In this document: one piece after another, positions 26,991 through 35,266 of the stretch
Position numbering within the stretch: the first letter of the stretch is position 1
How the letters are laid out: every line of letters starts with the position of its first letter
Origin: Cyclobacteriaceae bacterium
GTDB taxonomy: Bacteria; Bacteroidota; Bacteroidia; Cytophagales; Cyclobacteriaceae
NCBI GenBank assembly: GCA_016787645.1
Contig: JAEUUF010000020.1
Location: forward strand, 202,062-265,322
Length of the DNA: 63,261 nucleotides
Direction of reading: 5' to 3'
Notes under the pieces: model-generated
Seen by the model: only the letters and a program-made list of their open reading frames with translations
Told to the model about the DNA's origin: nothing
Database searches by the model: none
Made by a program: the position numbers and the translations under genes

Positions 26991-27317
26991 GGGGTGATTT
27001 TGTTGGCCGACAAAAGTCCTAAAATTCAGACAATTATGCAGTTACGAAAATTGGGTGATAAAGTAGTCCACAAATCAGGGTTTTTATCCACATGACGGCA
27101 ATATTACCTTTTAAGTGATTGAAAATGTGACAGTTGCAAGGGCTTTTATAAATCAGTTGTTTGTGGATATCTCCGGACCGGGAGACTAAAAAGGTACTTT
27201 CTAAGGTGTTAATAGTCAGTCAACTACGGGCAATTGTCGGGTCACGGTGGGACGGACCGTTTGAGCGCGGCTGTTGCGGTTTAGTAAAATCAAAAGAAGT
27301 TTGAGGGGGGCGGGTTT
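26991..27317. other. Longest gene-free gap, with DnaA-box-like sites
   Basis: 327 bp between the TlpA-like gene and the 85-residue protein, both on the minus strand. I see no credible gene, tRNA or terminator in it. It contains TTATCCACA (27085-27093), an exact match to the classical DnaA box. ATATCCACA lies on the minus strand (27162-27170, one mismatch) and TAGTCCACA at 27065-27073 (two mismatches). An A/T-rich stretch lies at about 27020-27065. It may be a DnaA-binding regulatory site or an origin candidate. Confidence 0.45.
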
Positions 27318-27575
27318 CTATTCGAAGGCGAGCTTCCCCACGGAAGGACTGATCGTCGTGCTTTCCCGCGAATATGGGGTTGGTGCGGGACCAGGCTGGC
27401 TGGCTTCCCATGCCGCAAAGTCCGAATAGAGAATGCAATCGTTTAACAGCGATTGCCCAGACACAATCTTGATGATCTTTTCCCGCTCAAAGGATTCCCA
27501 GATCTTTTTTTGCTGCTCTTTGGGCATAGATGAGATTCTCACAAATTCTATCCCCTTAAAACGCTCAATATTCAT
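27318..27575 (-). CDS. Small protein of unknown function
   Basis: 85 residues from the ATG at 27575. An earlier in-frame TTG at 27581 adds only two residues. The front half (MNIERFKGIEFVRI, IWESFEREKIIKI) is charged and looks like a short alpha/beta domain, with LLNDCILYSDFAAWE following. The last third is Pro/Ser-rich and looks unstructured. There is no signal peptide or membrane helix. I recall similar short unnamed proteins in Cytophagales, so it is probably real, but I cannot name a family. It lies next to the gap with DnaA-box-like sites. Confidence 0.55.
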   Translation of the reverse strand: MNIERFKGIEFVRISSMPKEQQKKIWESFEREKIIKIVSGQSLLNDCILYSDFAAWEASQPGPAPTPYSRESTTISPSVGKLAFE

Positions 27576-27637
27576 CCCCAATCCGTTTTCTTGGTACTTC
27601 TCTTAATGGACGACCATTTTCGAAGGTAACCACCCTT

Positions 27638-27645
27638 TACATTTG
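27638..27645 (+). promoter_or_regulatory. -7 box before the class V aminotransferase gene
   Basis: TACATTTG is an exact TAnnTTTG match, 52 nt before the ATG at 27698. The -33 side shows only TTTTC near 27617-27621. Confidence 0.4.
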
Positions 27646-27697
27646 TTGATATTAGATTGGGTTAAGAACATAAATGTCTCTGGAGCCTGGATAGCCT

Positions 27698-28849
27698 ATG
27701 AAGAATCAGCGATCGAAATTTTCACTCCCTTTGGCCTCCGCGTATATCAATTGCGCTTATATGTCGCCCTTGATGAAAAAAGTTGAGCGGGCTGGCCTGG
27801 AGGGTATGCGCAAAAAGCGCAACCCGTTTGCCATTTCGCACCATGACTTCTTTTCTGAGTCCGTACTGCTTCGAAGGGAATTTGCCAAATTGATTAATGC
27901 ACCTGACTCGCAGCGCGTCGCGATCATACCCTCGGCATCTTATGGGTTATCTACGGCAGCAAGGAATATCAAGATTGGCAAGGGCGATTCGATCGTGTTG
28001 ATTCATGAACAGTTTCCGAGCAATGTGTACCCATGGCAACGACTCGCGGCAGAAACAGGCGCGACAATTTCAATGGTTAAACCTCCGGATCTATTTGAGC
28101 ATCGGGGAAAGGCATGGAACACCCGCCTGCTGGAATCAATAGTTCCGGGTACCAAAATCGTGGCCATGGGAAATGTTCATTGGGCAGATGGAACTCGTTT
28201 TGAGCTCGAAGCCGTTGGAAAACGTGCGCGGGAAGTAGGAGCGAAACTGGTGATTGATGGAACGCAGTCGGTCGGCGCATTGCCGTTCGATATAGCTAAA
28301 GTCAAGCCGGATGTGCTGGTGTGTGCGGGATATAAGTGGCTGATGGGTCCGTACTCAATTGGACTAGCTTATTTTAGTGAAGACTTTGATGAAGGAATAC
28401 CCCTCGAAGAAAACTGGATCAACCGGCTGGTCAGTGAAGACTTCACAGGTCTTGTCCAGTACAAAGCCAACTATCAACCTGGAGCACTTCGCTATGAAGT
28501 GGGAGAGCACAGCAATTTTATCCTGGTACCCATGATGCTTGAGGCGTTACGCCAGGTAAATCAATGGGGACCTGAGAACATCCAGTCGTATTGCCATTCA
28601 ATTACCGAGAAAGGGATTGAGAAACTGCGCAAGGCCGGATGTTGGGTGGAGGATAGTGCGTTTCGGGGACATCACCTCTTCGGAATCCGGTTTCCAAGCG
28701 GATCAAGCCTGGACAAAATCAAAGACCGGGTGAGTAAGAAGAAGATTTCCGTCTCGTTCCGAGGGGATTCCATGAGGGTATCACCCCATGTATACAACAC
28801 GATGGCTGAGTTCAATCGGCTGGTGAGCGCAATTACAGAATCGATCTAA
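27698..28849 (+). CDS. Class V aminotransferase-fold PLP enzyme
   Basis: 383 residues of fold-type I. The PLP lysine is K213 in CAGYKWLMGPYSIG. D187 in VIDGTQSVGALP binds the pyridine nitrogen, and PSASYGLSTAARN is the phosphate-side loop. The family includes cysteine desulfurases, kynureninases and isopenicillin-N epimerase-like proteins. The absence of a Cys loop before the C-terminus makes a desulfurase less likely. The substrate is open. Its stop codon interlocks with that of the convergent DinB-like gene (CTAA, 28846-28849). Confidence 0.88.
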   Translation: MKNQRSKFSLPLASAYINCAYMSPLMKKVERAGLEGMRKKRNPFAISHHDFFSESVLLRREFAKLINAPDSQRVAIIPSASYGLSTAARNIKIGKGDSIVLIHEQFPSNVYPWQRLAAETGATISMVKPPDLFEHRGKAWNTRLLESIVPGTKIVAMGNVHWADGTRFELEAVGKRAREVGAKLVIDGTQSVGALPFDIAKVKPDVLVCAGYKWLMGPYSIGLAYFSEDFDEGIPLEENWINRLVSEDFTGLVQYKANYQPGALRYEVGEHSNFILVPMMLEALRQVNQWGPENIQSYCHSITEKGIEKLRKAGCWVEDSAFRGHHLFGIRFPSGSSLDKIKDRVSKKKISVSFRGDSMRVSPHVYNTMAEFNRLVSAITESI

Positions 28850-29664
28850 GCCATTACCGCAATCAGTCGCAGCGCAGGAAGGGTGAGCGCATCCGGGCCC
28901 GATAGTTGCAGCTGATCGCGAACGGTCTCCACGCGCACTCCCTTGGTCAGCAGTTTCCACGCCAGTGAAGCTGGTAATTGGATCGATGCATCCGGCTTTA
29001 ATGAATCTTCTGACGAAAATTCCCAACCGGATTCATGGCGCACGAGCGTCCATTGGCCGCCCGCCTGTGAATCAACCACGATTGTGATCCGGGTGCCGAT
29101 CGGTGCGGTAACGGACCGGTAGGCGTAAGGAAGCGCGAGAAAAAAAGTATTCAGAGCGGGTGGGTAGAATTCGGGAGTGAGGATGCCTTGTTGGCCGATC
29201 GCTTCCCGGATTTGTTGTTGATGATGCCACTTCTCCGTGTATTCGCGGGCAACATGAAACCAATTCAGGGAAACCGATTCGCCGGCCCAGGCGACGCTAT
29301 ATTTAGCCGGGGCCATGGGATCAAGTTGTTCAAGGCATTGAACATAGGCTTCGTGACTGCTCTCCATCCACTCAATCAGCAAGGCAGGACTCACGCGTCG
29401 CATGGCAGTAACCCACTGTGCGTTGAGACGATTAAGGTAGGCAACGATTTCTCCATAATCCTTGAGCTCTTCCTCGGGGAGTTCGTGATGATCACGGTAG
29501 AGCGAAATCGACCTTAGCGAACCATCGAGCAAATGGGCAGCAATGTCCCTGACCTGCCATTCGCGCGCAATCGTTCGCCTGCTCCAATCCGGGGGATCGA
29601 GTGACCGCAGGAGCTCGATCAACTTTTGATTCAATGGCCGAAAAAGATGAATAGTCTGGATCAT
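28846..29664 (-). CDS. DinB-superfamily protein with maleylpyruvate isomerase-type N-terminal domain
   Basis: 272 residues. The first half is a DinB/MDMPI four-helix bundle: WQVRDIAAHLLDGSLRSISLYRD has the usual metal-site His in the second helix, and SLNWFHVAREYTEKWHHQQQIREA supplies the C-terminal histidines. The second half (about 175-272) resembles the beta-rich MDMPI C-terminal part. Relatives use thiol cofactors as transferases or isomerases. The local reaction is not known. Its start region overlaps the promoter of the divergent YCII gene (29664-29695). Confidence 0.85.
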   Translation of the reverse strand: MIQTIHLFRPLNQKLIELLRSLDPPDWSRRTIAREWQVRDIAAHLLDGSLRSISLYRDHHELPEEELKDYGEIVAYLNRLNAQWVTAMRRVSPALLIEWMESSHEAYVQCLEQLDPMAPAKYSVAWAGESVSLNWFHVAREYTEKWHHQQQIREAIGQQGILTPEFYPPALNTFFLALPYAYRSVTAPIGTRITIVVDSQAGGQWTLVRHESGWEFSSEDSLKPDASIQLPASLAWKLLTKGVRVETVRDQLQLSGPDALTLPALRLIAVMA

Positions 29665-29695
29665 TGATGGTCGAAGCTAAATCTTTTTAGTTTTG
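29664..29695 (+). promoter_or_regulatory. Promoter of the tandem YCII gene
   Basis: TTG (29664-29666), a 21-bp spacer and TAGTTTTG (29688-29695), an exact -7 match. The ATG at 29712 is 16 nt downstream. The TTG lies at the first base of the divergent DinB-like start codon. Confidence 0.65.
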
Positions 29696-29711
29696 TTTAA
29701 AATCCAAGCTC

Positions 29712-30347
29712 ATGCGAGTTTTATTATGGATGTGCTTCTTCGCTGTTGCGGTAGAAGTACCAGCTCAGGAATTCCACATTGTATTTCTAAATAAGAAAGA
29801 GGACAAAAAGCAGCTGCCGGAGGAGGAGGTTAAGCGACTGATGGATGGCCATATGGCGAACATCAACCAACTCGCCAAAGAGGGAAAACTTTGGGCGGCC
29901 GGACCTTTCGATGGCGGTGGAGGGATTTTCATTTTCAAATCCCCCTCCATCGAAGACGTTAAGAGTTGGATTCTGACCGATCCTGCCGTGGCCGCCGAAC
30001 GCTGGAATGTTGAAATTTTTTCCTACACACCGAGGATCGGTTCGGTATGTGCCGTCGGGGAAAAATATGAAATGACCAACTATTACTTCGTGCGCTATTA
30101 CGTTGATCAGGCAAAAGCAAATGAAAAGGAATGGAAAAAGCACCAGAAATTTCTGGAGCCATGGGTCAATAATGGGAAAGTGATTACCGAAGCCACCCTG
30201 GGAGCCAGTGAAGGCGCGATTCTTGTCCTCCGTGAAGAGCCACAATCTGAAAAGTTGGCGGAGGATCCGGCCGTAAAAAAGGGCACACTCAAGCCCGCAA
30301 TCTTAAAGATCTTTATTGCAAAAGGGTCCTTTTGCGAGCCTCGTTGA
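29712..30347 (+). CDS. Exported protein with two tandem YCII-related domains
   Basis: 211 residues. A signal peptide (1-19, ending VPAQ) precedes two YCII-like ferredoxin-fold domains. The first (about 20-105) has the classic HMANINQLAKEGKLWAAGPF segment, with D-P-A in TDPAVAAERW. The second (about 118-205) repeats the pattern with KHQKFLEPWVNNGKVITEAT and EDPAVKKGTL. YCII domains are dimeric in known structures, so a fused pair could form one complete unit. Catalysis has been suggested for some members but is not shown here. Export of this family is unusual. It ends 2 bp from a convergent gene. Confidence 0.85.
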   Translation: MRVLLWMCFFAVAVEVPAQEFHIVFLNKKEDKKQLPEEEVKRLMDGHMANINQLAKEGKLWAAGPFDGGGGIFIFKSPSIEDVKSWILTDPAVAAERWNVEIFSYTPRIGSVCAVGEKYEMTNYYFVRYYVDQAKANEKEWKKHQKFLEPWVNNGKVITEATLGASEGAILVLREEPQSEKLAEDPAVKKGTLKPAILKIFIAKGSFCEPR

Positions 30348-30349
30348 AG

Positions 30350-31216
30350 TTATTCTTCGTTCACTACGACGGCCAGTTTCTTGCCATTGGCACTTACCGC
30401 CAGGCGTGTAACTCCCTTGAGGATAACAGTAGGAGGGTGACTTACTTTCTTCCATAATTCCTCTCCCGGAACAAGAAAGAAAAGTTCGTTTCCGTCACTC
30501 ATCAGGATTCTGCCATCAGGCAGCCAGCATAAATCCTCGCGGCCCGGTAACGTAGTGCCCAAGGTGGTGATGGCGAGCGTTTCCGTGTCCAGCCGCTTAA
30601 TGAGCCATTCTTTTTCAGAAACCTTGTGAACAAAACTGATGGCGGCTTCACCCGGAATATGGTGCAGGGACCGACCGATGTTCTCTGCGAGGACGGTGTC
30701 CTTCTGCGTAGGCAACCTGAGGTAATGAAGCGTATTGGGGGTTCCCAGGACAAAGAGCGCCACGTGACTGTTGTCGGCCCATACATGGTATCCCACTGTC
30801 AGGTTGTCAACGATAACCGATGCGGGTCCGCCTTCGATAGGGTACTTGCCAAGGTCCTGCGCATTGTTGTCCCGCTGAATGATGCACGAAAGGTGTTGCT
30901 GATCTGGAGTTACGGTTGGGGAGTATTCACGTTCCGTTGTCTGTGTAATGGTTCGCGTGATGCCTCGTTTGTAGTCATACATCCTGATGTCCGAACGACC
31001 ATCCTCGTTGAAGGAAGCATAATACACTTGCGACTCCTTTGGATTGAACGACGGTTGGTTGTCGTAGCCTTTGTGATTTGTGATGTTGATGGGGTGATCG
31101 ATGGTGATACGGTTTCGTCGCGCAGCGATGTCAAAAAGATAGATTTCGGTAGCAGGTTGTGCCAGGGCAAGTGTGGAAACCAGCATCGGCCACAAGAGCA
31201 GGGTAAGTTGTTTCAT
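30350..31216 (-). CDS. Exported TolB-like (PD40) beta-propeller protein
   Basis: 288 residues with a signal peptide (1-19, ending LALAQ). Repeats of the TolB/WD40-like propeller type follow: QPSFNPKESQVYYASFNEDGRSDIRMYD, YSPTVTPDQQHLSCII, and later SANGKKLAVV. No enzymatic domain follows the propeller. Binding of a partner in the periplasm is the likely role, but no partner can be named. It starts inside the end of the DinB gene (ATGA overlap) and ends the TPR-DinB-propeller run. Confidence 0.87.
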   Translation of the reverse strand: MKQLTLLLWPMLVSTLALAQPATEIYLFDIAARRNRITIDHPINITNHKGYDNQPSFNPKESQVYYASFNEDGRSDIRMYDYKRGITRTITQTTEREYSPTVTPDQQHLSCIIQRDNNAQDLGKYPIEGGPASVIVDNLTVGYHVWADNSHVALFVLGTPNTLHYLRLPTQKDTVLAENIGRSLHHIPGEAAISFVHKVSEKEWLIKRLDTETLAITTLGTTLPGREDLCWLPDGRILMSDGNELFFLVPGEELWKKVSHPPTVILKGVTRLAVSANGKKLAVVVNEE

Positions 31217-31755
31217 ACCGATGGGATTTGGTTCCGAAGCCTCTCGATTTGCGGTTGGTGATGAATGATATGCTCCCGAAAAAAGATTAGTGCGTGCCGG
31301 ACATCGAGATATCCGGCCACCGGATGTTTGTACAGAAGTCGATTGACCTGGTGCGATGGAATGTTTTCCAGCAAGGCACGAAGGTCATTCCGAATTTGAT
31401 CCCAGGAAGCCTCAATGGAAGCCAAATCGCTGAATTGGGCAGTATTCTCAACCACTCTCCGGGGTGCCCTGAATTTGAGTCCGGGCAACCGCTGGCTGAC
31501 AATCAGCAGCTGGATTTTAAACTCTTCCCAAAGTCCACTTTGTTGTGCCGCATCAATTCCGAGAGCTTTTTTCTGAATGTAGCCCACAGAAAGGCGTTCG
31601 GCGGACATAATATGACTAAGAACCTGTGCCAAGGACCATTGCCCTTGCGCGGGCGAATGCGTGAGCTGAGCTGTCGAAAGGGATCGTATGGAATTAAGAA
31701 TAGCCGAGCGCTGGTTCTCAATTTGGTCCAACAACGATTGTAATGAAGGCGCCAT
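31213..31755 (-). CDS. DinB-family protein
   Basis: 180-residue four-helix DinB-like protein. AQGQWSLAQVLSHIMSAERLSVGYIQ contains the first metal-site His, and VRHALIFFREHIIHHQPQIERL near the end provides the HxxxH-type pair, so a divalent metal site looks intact. Relatives are damage-inducible or thiol-transferase proteins with mostly unknown substrates. It lies between the TPR gene (10 bp upstream) and the exported propeller gene (4-bp overlap), so all three are likely one transcript. Confidence 0.9.
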   Translation of the reverse strand: MAPSLQSLLDQIENQRSAILNSIRSLSTAQLTHSPAQGQWSLAQVLSHIMSAERLSVGYIQKKALGIDAAQQSGLWEEFKIQLLIVSQRLPGLKFRAPRRVVENTAQFSDLASIEASWDQIRNDLRALLENIPSHQVNRLLYKHPVAGYLDVRHALIFFREHIIHHQPQIERLRNQIPSV

Positions 31756-31765
31756 AGCCGACCGT

Positions 31766-32878
31766 TTACTTACAGACTTTTTTGATAGTCGCCTTGGCCT
31801 CGGGTAATCCCAGTTCGTCTGCCTTCCGTAAGTCGAGACACGCGTCGTAGTTATTATTCATCTTCAGCTTGACCAGCCCTCGTTGGAAATATGTTTCCGG
31901 ATCAGAAGGAAAAAGCTCAATCGAAGATGTGTAGTCTGCAACCGCACCACTGAAGTCTTCCTTCTCTGTCTTACTTAAAGCACGGTTGTCGTAATAAGCG
32001 GGATTGGTGTCATCCAATGCGATAGCTTTGGTATAATCTGCAATCGCCCCGTCATAATCCTGCAGTGTATTTTTGAGTACCCCGCGGAGGTTAAGCGTTT
32101 CCGGATCTTCGCTGTTCAGTTCAATGGCTTTGTCATAATCAGCCAAGGCCCCCTTGAAGTCTTCTTTTGCACTGCGGGCCAAAGCCCGGTTCTCAAACTT
32201 GAGAGGATCTTTGTCATCCAATTTGATGGCCTGATCATAATCGGCAATAGCTTTGTCGAAGTTGGTGGTCTGGTAGTTGGCAACTCCGCGGTAGTTGTAA
32301 AGGTTGGCATCCGTCTTGTCCAATTCAATGGCTTTGGAATAATCATCGATGGCACTGACAAACTCGCCCAATTCGGCTTTCACCACGCCGCGGTTAAAAT
32401 ATTTGTCTGCATCAACCGGCCCCAGTTCCAGGGCTTTGGAGAAATCAAAGTAGGCGCCCTGAAGATCTTCCAGGTTGTACTTGGCAAATCCCCGATTGGT
32501 GTAAGCATCGGTGTATTTGGGATTATGACGTATGGCCCGATTCAGGTCATCCAAAGCACTTTCGTCATCGCCCAATTTGATTTTGGCATCGCCACGAAAA
32601 TTATAAGCTTCGGCATACATGGAATCGATCTCCAACACTTGTGTGAAATCAGTAATCGCACCATAAAGATCGCCAAGGCTCAGGCGGCACTGTCCGCGCA
32701 AGCTGAGGGCGGTTTTGTTGCGGGGACTGGTCTCAATGATCTTGGTTAGTTCGGTCTTGGCACCGGCAAAGTCCTTCGATGTCATTTTCTTGCGTGCGCT
32801 CTCCAGGGGGTCTTGGTTCTGGGCGGTAGCGGCAGAAGAAAAGGAGAGGATTAATAGGATGCAAAAAAGTCTGAACAT
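31766..32878 (-). CDS. Exported tetratricopeptide-repeat protein
   Basis: 370 residues with a signal peptide (1-19, ending ATAQ) and about nine consecutive 34-residue TPR units filling nearly the whole protein. Examples of the repeat core are YAEAYNFRGDAKIKLGDDESALDDLNRAI and DANLYNYRGVANYQTTNFDKAIADYDQAI, both with the W/Y-G-A-P pattern. It ends in a short segment with two Cys (DACLDLRKADELGLPEAKATI-type, then CK). TPR solenoids bind protein partners, here in the periplasm. It leads the operon with DinB and the propeller gene. Confidence 0.93.
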   Translation of the reverse strand: MFRLFCILLILSFSSAATAQNQDPLESARKKMTSKDFAGAKTELTKIIETSPRNKTALSLRGQCRLSLGDLYGAITDFTQVLEIDSMYAEAYNFRGDAKIKLGDDESALDDLNRAIRHNPKYTDAYTNRGFAKYNLEDLQGAYFDFSKALELGPVDADKYFNRGVVKAELGEFVSAIDDYSKAIELDKTDANLYNYRGVANYQTTNFDKAIADYDQAIKLDDKDPLKFENRALARSAKEDFKGALADYDKAIELNSEDPETLNLRGVLKNTLQDYDGAIADYTKAIALDDTNPAYYDNRALSKTEKEDFSGAVADYTSSIELFPSDPETYFQRGLVKLKMNNNYDACLDLRKADELGLPEAKATIKKVCK

Positions 32879-33036
32879 GGCAGGAAATTGAAAAGCAAGG
32901 TAGAAAAGAATCCGGAATGAATGGGTGGATTATAAGGGAACGGACCTCGCACAACCGAATGCGCAGATGGCCGTTTGAATAATTCCGGCCACGACTTGGG
33001 CGATTTTCCGTTTCTTGCCATTCAAACAACAAGGCT

Positions 33037-34146
33037 ATGCGATTGCTTTTCTTACTGATACTGTTCTCGGCGTGTGGACTCGCGTTCGCACAAGACGGGA
33101 CTCCGCTGAAAATGAAGCTGGACTTTGAATCGTACAATCCCCCTTCAACCCTGGTGACGGAGGAGCACCGGCTGACCCGGGCCAAGTTCCCTTTTATCGA
33201 CATTCACAATCACCAGCCGAACATGAACTCAGCCGACCTGAGCGGGCTCATTGCCGAGATGGACAAACTGAACATGGGCATCATGGTGAATCTTAGCGGC
33301 CGCGGATTCCGTGGAGCAGGAGATCACCTGGAGAAGTCCATTGAGAATGTGAAGAAGCAGTTTCCCAATCGGTTTGTTGTTTTTACCAACATTGATTTTA
33401 CGGACATCGACAATCCAGAATGGGCAGCGCGAACCGCGCGGCAAGTGGAGGACGATGTGAAGCGCGGCGCGAAAGGATTGAAGATCTACAAGAGTCTGGG
33501 ATTATTTTCCAGGGACAAATCAGGCAAGGTGATTCCCATCGATGATCCGCGCATTGACCCGGTTTGGAAGAAATGTGGTGAATTGGGAATTCCGGTACTT
33601 ATTCACTCAGCGGATCCGCGCCAGTTCTGGCAGCCTATTGACAGCTTGAACGAGCGTTGGCTGGAGTTAAAACTATATCCAGGACGTCGTCATGACAAAG
33701 ACACAATCTCGTGGGAAACGGTGATCGCCCAGCAACACAACCTTTTTCGCAAGCATCCGAAAACAAAATTCATCAATGCGCACCTGGGTTGGTATGGCAG
33801 TGACCTCAAGAAGCTGGGACAACTGATGGAGGAGTTTCCAAACATGTATACTGAAATTGGCGCCGTGATCGCCGAGTTGGGCCGTCAGCCACGCGCCGCC
33901 AAAGCCTTTCTTACCAAATACCAGGACCGCGTGCTGTTCGGTAAGGACAGCTGGGCGCCTAACGAATACGAGACATATTTTCGCGTACTGGAAACGGAAG
34001 ATGAGTATTTCCCTTACCACAAAAGGTACCATGCCTTTTGGCGAATGTATGGCATCGGATTGCCAGATGACATTTTAAAGAAGATCTATTACAAGAACGC
34101 CTTGCGCTTGATGCCTGGCGTGGATGGCTCCAAATTCCCCAAGTAA
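33037..34146 (+). CDS. Exported amidohydrolase-family protein (TIM barrel)
   Basis: 369 residues with a signal peptide (1-19, ending LAFAQ). The amidohydrolase-2 barrel shows the metal ligands H57 and H59 in FIDIHNHQ, a third His in VLIHSADPRQFW, a fourth in FINAHLGW, and the Asp in VLFGKDSWAPNEYE. Members are hydrolases or decarboxylases of the 2-pyrone-4,6-dicarboxylate/ACMSD type. Export points to a peptide or cell-wall-derived substrate, but that is inference. It is divergent from the TPR operon and ends 6 bp from the oxygenase gene. Confidence 0.9.
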   Translation: MRLLFLLILFSACGLAFAQDGTPLKMKLDFESYNPPSTLVTEEHRLTRAKFPFIDIHNHQPNMNSADLSGLIAEMDKLNMGIMVNLSGRGFRGAGDHLEKSIENVKKQFPNRFVVFTNIDFTDIDNPEWAARTARQVEDDVKRGAKGLKIYKSLGLFSRDKSGKVIPIDDPRIDPVWKKCGELGIPVLIHSADPRQFWQPIDSLNERWLELKLYPGRRHDKDTISWETVIAQQHNLFRKHPKTKFINAHLGWYGSDLKKLGQLMEEFPNMYTEIGAVIAELGRQPRAAKAFLTKYQDRVLFGKDSWAPNEYETYFRVLETEDEYFPYHKRYHAFWRMYGIGLPDDILKKIYYKNALRLMPGVDGSKFPK

Positions 34147-34152
34147 GTCCGC

Positions 34153-34770
34153 TCAGCGGAGCTCAGGTAATCGGTCCACCGCCCAACCGGTGAGGCTGTA
34201 ACGTTCGCGATTTGCGGGAAGAACTTCGTGTTCAATCTGATCGCTTCGAAAGCAGACCAGTCGACCACGCTCCGGCATGATTTTTAGTTCTCCTTCCGGC
34301 AGATAGAGAATGAGTTGTCCACCCTGCTCTTCGCGCCAATCCGGGTTGAGGTAGCAGATGAGGGAGAGCTTGCGGTGATCATCTAAACGAAACTGGTCAA
34401 GATGGCGTCGGTAGAAAGTCCCAACCGGGTAGACGGTGCGGTGAATTTCCACATCCTTGAGACTGAGATAAAGGTTTTCGTTCAGGAACGCAATCAGGTC
34501 ATGGAGTCGCCGAAGATATACCTGCTCTGGTGCAGGGGCTGTAACCGGATCGATCCATTGAATATAGTCACCCCGGATAGCTTCATTGATTTGTTTGTCC
34601 TCCTTGCCAATGCCGGCCTTTCGGAAGTGTAACTTAGGCTTGCTGAATTCGTCTGAACCAAGAATAGCTTCTGCTTCCCGAGGTGAAAGGAAGGGGTCAA
34701 TTACTGCATACCCCGGGCCGGCCAACCCATCGGCGATTTGGTTGAATACGTGGTGTAAGTCGGAAGTCAT
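34153..34770 (-). CDS. 2-oxoglutarate/Fe(II)-dependent oxygenase, prolyl-hydroxylase-like
   Basis: 205 residues from the ATG at 34770. An upstream TTG (34782) overlaps the -7 box and is rejected. The facial triad is H123 and D125 (RRHLDQF) with H181 (IEHEVLP), and R190 binds 2-oxoglutarate. The double-stranded beta-helix is otherwise complete, with LICYLNPDWREEQGGQLILY between. This P4H-like type hydroxylates proteins, ribosomal proteins among them in some bacteria. The target here is unknown. It is cytosolic and divergent from the LEA-type lipoprotein. Confidence 0.9.
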   Translation of the reverse strand: MTSDLHHVFNQIADGLAGPGYAVIDPFLSPREAEAILGSDEFSKPKLHFRKAGIGKEDKQINEAIRGDYIQWIDPVTAPAPEQVYLRRLHDLIAFLNENLYLSLKDVEIHRTVYPVGTFYRRHLDQFRLDDHRKLSLICYLNPDWREEQGGQLILYLPEGELKIMPERGRLVCFRSDQIEHEVLPANRERYSLTGWAVDRLPELR

Positions 34771-34779
34771 CAGGAAGGG

Positions 34780-34812
34780 CAAAAGTAGAATATTGTATCA
34801 TTGTGCATTCAA
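34780..34812 (-). promoter_or_regulatory. Promoter of the 2OG oxygenase gene
   Basis: On the minus strand TTG (34810-34812), a 22-bp spacer and TACTTTTG (34780-34787), an exact -7 match. It decides the start at 34770, 9 nt downstream. Confidence 0.6.
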
Positions 34813-34819
34813 GTTAACC

Positions 34820-35266
34820 ATGAAGCGACTGATAATTTTGATGATAATCCTCGGGACGTTGGGCTCATGCAAACCCAAGGAACCCGTGGTGCTGCGCGAA
34901 GTAATCATCAAGCAGGTCGCACCCGGAAAGGATGGCGGCCTGGCTATTCTAACCGCGGATGCCATTCTGTATAATCCCAACAAAGGTTCACTGCGGCTCA
35001 AGCAAATTGACCTGGATATTTTACTGAACGGGAAGTCAGCGGCTCAGATTGATCAGAAGCTCAATGCGCTGATCAAATCAAAATCAGAATTCACCATACC
35101 CCTTGAAGTACAACTCAAAATTACTGATGCCGGATTGTTGGATACGATCCTGAGCTTGTTCGGCGGCAAGAAGTATGAGATTCAGTTTGTGGGTAAAGTG
35201 AAAGTCAGCGTAGGAGGCTTCCCGGTTCGGATTCCTGTTGACCACAAGGACGAAATTCGCTTTTAG
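34820..35266 (+). CDS. LEA type 2 (WHy-domain) lipoprotein
   Basis: 148 residues from the ATG at 34820, which gives a proper lipoprotein signal ([17 protein letters not shown], lipobox LGSC, Cys17). A frame extending 234 bp upstream exists but runs antisense through the oxygenase gene. The mature part resembles the LEA14/WHy beta-sandwich: [37 protein letters not shown], and [12 protein letters not shown]. WHy proteins occur in desiccation and stress tolerance, but the bacterial function is not settled. It interlocks stops with lptB (TTAG, 35263-35266). Confidence 0.85.
   Translation: MKRLIILMIILGTLGSCKPKEPVVLREVIIKQVAPGKDGGLAILTADAILYNPNKGSLRLKQIDLDILLNGKSAAQIDQKLNALIKSKSEFTIPLEVQLKITDAGLLDTILSLFGGKKYEIQFVGKVKVSVGGFPVRIPVDHKDEIRF

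Noticed and set aside
27220..27438. 72-residue minus-strand frame
   Set aside because: Overlaps the 85-residue protein in another frame and has a composition unlike real proteins.
34586..34819. N-terminal extension of the LEA-type lipoprotein
   Set aside because: It would run antisense through the oxygenase gene and hide the lipoprotein signal.
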